From contig CM040127.1 of assembly GCA_022559845.1 (NCBI GenBank), positions 32,140,708 to 32,204,707 of the forward strand: 64,000 bases of DNA, read 5' to 3'. Every line of letters begins with the position of its first letter. Position 1 is the stretch's first letter. Below the pieces are notes generated by a model. It had not been told where the DNA came from. It did no database searches and saw nothing but the letters and a program-made list of their open reading frames with translations. This DNA comes from Amorphophallus konjac. Taxonomy: Eukaryota > Streptophyta > Magnoliopsida > Alismatales > Araceae. A program made the position numbers and the translations under genes. This document shows positions 61,029-64,000 of this stretch, one piece after another.

Positions 61029-61384
61029 AATATATATATATATCTATATATATATCTATATATACTTAGAAAATTCCAAAAAATAGCAAATAATTTTATT
61101 TTTTGTTTGAAATTTTTTTATTTTCTTTTTGAACCAATCCTCGAGCTTTTGGCCCATTCAAAATATAATTTTTATTTTCTTTTATTTTCTTTTTCTTAGA
61201 GTTTTCCTCGAAGTGCGTGCCTGCATAAATACATAAAAATTATCATAAAAATTTATTTAATTTCAGAAAATTAAACATTTGATACAAAATCAATAATAAG
61301 TGTGAGAAATGTATATTGATCATAATTTAAGCTCATAAAAATGTGAATAATGATGAATTAACAAGGAAAAATACACACTTATCA
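57462..61384 (-). mobile_element. R-family LTR inserted in LTR4, itself split by a second R copy
   Basis: It starts TGCCACACAAATTTC and ends ACACACTTATCA, with a target duplication CACTC (57457-57461 and 61385-61389). Outer parts 57462-58972 and 60835-61384 together make a ~2.1-kb R LTR with a minus-sense TATA box at 58647-58639. The middle is a second R copy. No coding region is recognised in either. Confidence 0.8.
58973..60829 (-). mobile_element. Second R-family LTR nested in the first
   Basis: 1,857 bp, TGTTGCTCTGCTCGACAG to ACACACTTATCA, with target duplication CCGAG (58968-58972 and 60830-60834). Compared with the outer copy it has 36 extra bases before TGCCACAC. The same CGACAGTCG extension occurs in the R copy at 43986. 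Minus-sense TATA box at 59986-59978. It contains a GC-rich block (60140-60420) and a TATATA block (60460-60520). Confidence 0.8.
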
Positions 61385-61582
61385 CACTCCCAGGTGAGAC
61401 CAGCACCGCGTACTGGTGGGCTACGACTAGTGGAGGGTCGCTAAAGAGTAGACTCTCAAGTCACGGAAAACAACGCCCAAGCCCGACAACGTGTGGGAAT
61501 CACCCCACGCACTAGTCCCGTCACACGGAGACCACGGTCGGAGAAAAGCAAGGTTGCCACCCTCATGGGGCAATCCAGGAAG

Positions 61583-62199
61583 TGGCGGTCCGACCCTGGA
61601 CCGTCACAGCCAAATGGCGGTCCACTCTAGGGCCGTCACTTGAAAATGGCGGTCTAAGGCAGATCGTCACACGGCCAGAGAGGTAGGGGAAGTGACGCGC
61701 CTGCTCCAGTGCGTCACTTGAAAGTAACGCGCCTGAGACAGGCCGTCACACGGCGCCCCACACCCTCCAATGCCACAAGGGAAGTAACGCGCCTTCCCTG
61801 GTGCGTTACTCGCATGTAACGCGCCTAGCCCAGCGCGTTACATGGCCCTTACGCTCGGGGTGGGAAGGGGAAGTAACGCGCCTGCCCCAGCGCGTCACTA
61901 GTAAGCAACGCGCTGGACCCAGTGCGTCACTTGGCCCATCCACCTGGGGTAACAACAGGAAGTAACGCACCTGCCCCAGTGCGTTACACGCATGTAACGC
62001 GCCTAGCTCGGTGCGTTACATGGCCTGATCCCCAACGGTCAAAAAGCTAGTGACGGCCCAGTCCAGGCGCGTCACTCCCAAACGGCGGTCAGTCGTAGGG
62101 CCGTCGCTGCCCTCTGACCCCAAGGGTTAACACCCAGGTGAAGTAACGCTCCTGCCTAGGGGCGTCACATGCAAGTGGCGGTCACTGGAAGGACCGTCG
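61583..62199. repeat. Array of fifteen dyad units in LTR4, mostly paired
   Basis: Units start at 61583, 61615, 61647, 61693, 61725, 61785, 61817, 61874, 61906, 61963, 61995, 62051, 62083, 62144 and 62176. All are 24 nt except the third (23). Arms are of two kinds: TGGCGGTC...GACCGTCA and TAACGCGC...GCGCGTTA, each around an 8-nt centre. After the first three, units form pairs exactly 32 nt apart, with pair-to-pair starts 88-93 nt apart. Many pairs are preceded by GGAAG. The array lies about 565-1180 nt downstream of the TATA box in element sense. Confidence 0.92.
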
Positions 62200-63108
62200 C
62201 TTGCCTCCGAGCACGCTACGGCGGGAAAACCCCAAAAACGCCAACCACGCCCCCATACCTCCACCGGAGAGGGGGAAAACAAGGGGGAAGACCCCTGGGG
62301 ACCCCTAGCATGCACCTAAGCCACCAAAACACAAATTCGTGGGCAAAAACCATAGATCGGGCGGCTCACCCCAAAACATGGAAAAACCCCAAAAATGCCC
62401 AAACATGCCTCTCTCGGCCTCCCCGCGGCCTACAAACCACGGAAAAAAATGGCGAAGAGCTAGGGAACGTCACCCTACCTCAATGGAGCGAATGCTCCGC
62501 CGGATCGTCTACGAATCGCGAAGAATACTTGAAAACCCTCGTTCTTCCTTAAGCTTCCCACGCTCGCCGCACGCCCCCACGACCGCCTCGCCGCCGCCCA
62601 CGTCACCGCGCCGTCGCCCCGCCGCCGTCTGCAGCCGGAGGGGAGCTCGCCGTGGCCAACCGGGAGGAAGAGAGTGAGAGGGAGGGAGACACGGTGGAGG
62701 AGGAAGGAGGAAGAAGAAGAGAGGAAGAAGAAGATGGTGGGGGGGGAGAGAAAAGAAAAGAGTTTTATAGGAAAACCCGGAAAATCCAAAAAATTCCAAA
62801 AATTAGGAAATTACACCCCCACGATCCTCAGAACGTACCGATCGCAATGGTACCACTCGTGCCCGTGTGAACAGCCCGGTTCACCCGCAGCGAGCGTCCG
62901 AAGAGAAAAGCCGAAACCCGCGTCGGAAATCGAAAATCACGCACGGAAAAGCCGCGGAACGCCTCCGGGCCTCCGAAACGACTCCGGATCGCGCCGATCC
63001 AAACACGAAAGATGTCCGAAACGAAATTTCGGACACAACAGAGCTGAACGCTCCGAAAACCAGATCCGGGACCCACGAAGAAGGATCCGAAAGGTCCGGG
63101 ATATTACA

Positions 63109-63122
63109 GCCCTCCCCCCTTA
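63109..63122 (-). other. Polypurine tract of element D
   Basis: The minus strand reads TAAGGGGGGAGGGC directly before the LTR start TGTAATATCC. The same tract is next to LTR2 in element C. Confidence 0.9.
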
Positions 63123-63175
63123 AGGAATTTCGTCCTCGAAATTGAGAACAACAAAAGGGGAAGGAAGAGGAAGAC

Positions 63176-64000
63176 TCACTCAAACAGATACGGGAACTGC
63201 TGACGCATCTCGTCCTCACGTTCCCACGAAGCCTCACCACCAGAGTGTCGTTGCCACACGACCTTTACCAAGGGAATGACCTTGTTCCGCAGGCGCTGCT
63301 CTCGCCTATCCTCCACGCGGATCGGAAACTCTGGGAGAGAAAGATCTGGAGTCACCTCAGGCCAAACGAAAAACTCGAGCACATGAGAGTCATCAGGCAT
63401 ATACTTCCGCAACATCGAGACGTGGAACACGTCATGCACCGATGCCAACTCAGAGGGTAACTGCAACCGGTAAGCAACCTCACCGATGCGCTCCACAATC
63501 GCGAAAGGACCAATATAGCGGGGACTCAGCTTCCCACACCGTCCAAAACGCATCACCCCCTTCATCGGAGAAACTCTCAAGAACACATGATCGCCCACGG
63601 TGAACTCGAGGGGCTGCCTCCTACGGTCAGCATAGCTCTTCTGCCGACTCTGGGCCGCCAACATGTTCTGACGAACCAGGTGCACAACATCCACACATTG
63701 CTGCACCAATTCCGGTCCCGTCAAAACACGCTCACCCACCTCAAACCAATCGAGTGGAGTCCGACAAGGACGCCCGTACAATGCCTCATAAGGAGCCATG
63801 CCGATGCTCGAATGATAGCTGTTGTTATAGGCAAACTCCACCAACGGTAGGTGATGAATCCAACTCCCCTGCCACTCCAGGCAGCAGGATCTCAGCATGT
63901 CCTCCAAAGTCTGAATGGTCCTCTCAGACTGACCATCTGACTGAGGATGATACGCCGAGCTGAATGCCAACTCCGTGCCAAGAGCTCGCTGGAAACTCCT
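63176..64000 (-). CDS. C-terminal part of chromovirus D pol (integrase and chromodomain)
   Basis: An open frame from the window edge side to TGA 63178-63176. It contains the end of the integrase core (SSAYHPQSDGQSERTIQ, with the catalytic Glu in QSERT), PLVEFAYNNSYHSSIGM and YEALYGRPCR. It continues with the GPY/F module (RYIGPFAIVERIGEVAYRL) and a C-terminal chromodomain (LRNKVIPLVKVVWQRH, EASWEREDEM). Chromodomains bind modified histones and direct insertion to heterochromatin in this group. The stop lies 54 bases before the polypurine tract (63122). No stop or shift is seen in this part; the rest is outside the window. Confidence 0.93.
   Translation of the reverse strand, partial: RSFQRALGTELAFSSAYHPQSDGQSERTIQTLEDMLRSCCLEWQGSWIHHLPLVEFAYNNSYHSSIGMAPYEALYGRPCRTPLDWFEVGERVLTGPELVQQCVDVVHLVRQNMLAAQSRQKSYADRRRQPLEFTVGDHVFLRVSPMKGVMRFGRCGKLSPRYIGPFAIVERIGEVAYRLQLPSELASVHDVFHVSMLRKYMPDDSHVLEFFVWPEVTPDLSLPEFPIRVEDRREQRLRNKVIPLVKVVWQRHSGGEASWEREDEMRQQFPYLFE

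Larger units (their letters stand above)
56534..63108 (-). repeat. 3' LTR of element D (LTR4), with nested R insertion
   Basis: TGTAACGACCC to GGATATTACA on the plus strand. Without the insertion at 57462-61384 it is about 2.65 kb, shorter than LTR2. In element sense the TATA box is at about 62771-62764 (CTATAAAA). It carries the largest dyad array (61583-62199). The GA-rich tract 62660-62760 is just downstream of the TATA box, as in LTR2. Confidence 0.88.
56534..64000 (-). mobile_element. Tekay/Del-type chromovirus D, cut by the window end
   Basis: On the minus strand: 3' LTR (56534-63108), polypurine tract and the end of pol, which runs off the right edge. The LTR family is the same as in element C and the solo LTR, so D is the coding member of the group. 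The C-terminal chromodomain places it among chromoviruses, and its form resembles Tekay/Del (inference). The LTR carries a 3.9-kb insertion of R sequences. Confidence 0.9.

Noticed and set aside
61583..62199. CRISPR-like array
   Set aside because: Regular short palindromic units suggested it, but the units vary in sequence, spacers are 7-8 nt or irregular, there are no cas genes, and the array lies in a plant retrotransposon LTR.

Overview
This window is plant nuclear DNA made almost entirely of nested, mostly dead retrotransposons. I recognise no host gene, no rRNA or tRNA gene and no CRISPR array. A flowering plant is indicated by the mix seen: Ty3/gypsy chromoviruses with chromodomains, a Tat-lineage element with two RNase H domains and an antisense ORF, a long-LTR Ty1/copia element, an RTE LINE, an L1-type LINE fragment, and hAT and Tourist-like MITEs. 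The species cannot be told from this sequence. The GC-rich coding of the Tat element would fit a monocot but does not prove it.

Layout. (1) 1-3332: left-truncated Reina-like chromovirus A (minus strand). (2) 3389-11050: complete sister element B (minus), with 559/562-bp LTRs and TSD GGATG. (3) 11056-12557: unassigned DNA. (4) 12558-15737: solo 3.2-kb LTR of a Tekay/Del-type chromovirus family. (5) 15738-20661: unassigned AT-rich DNA with a 459-bp hAT MITE (16870-17328) and small Tourist-like MITEs near 19.1-19.7 kb. (6) 20783-31893: a complete, young, 11.1-kb Tat element F (plus), inserted in a compound microsatellite, with LTRs differing at 4 of 788 bases. (7) 32667 to about 54480: an old copia element E (minus). 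It is split by three later insertions: non-coding long-LTR element C (35722-47243, TSD CTTCC), an opposite-strand RTE LINE (48613-51881, 16-bp TSD) and a 5'-truncated L1-type LINE (53317-54260, 16-bp TSD). C itself carries an insertion of a further LTR family, called R here. (8) 56534-64000: the 3' LTR and the end of pol of chromovirus D. D is the coding relative of C and of the 12.6-kb solo LTR, and its LTR also carries nested R copies.

The most unusual signal is inside the LTRs of the C/D family. About 550 bases downstream of the TATA box on the sense (minus) strand, every copy carries an array of short dyad-symmetric units of almost fixed length. There are nine of 24 nt at 14477-14806, seven of 26 nt at 37888-38136, and fifteen of 24 nt (one of 23) at 61583-62199. 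The geometry is kept (arm, 8-nt centre, arm; neighbouring units 31-34 nt apart), while the arm sequence changes between LTR copies and both arms change together. In D the units come mostly in pairs exactly 32 nt apart. Because the arrays lie downstream of the promoter they should be transcribed into the RNA leader.

A second structured-RNA candidate is in the copia leader. An identical 19-base motif occurs four times, and each copy is flanked by different but mutually complementary arms. All coding regions carry stops or frameshifts, so nothing here looks autonomous, although element F moved recently. All homology calls are from reading motifs by eye; no search was run.
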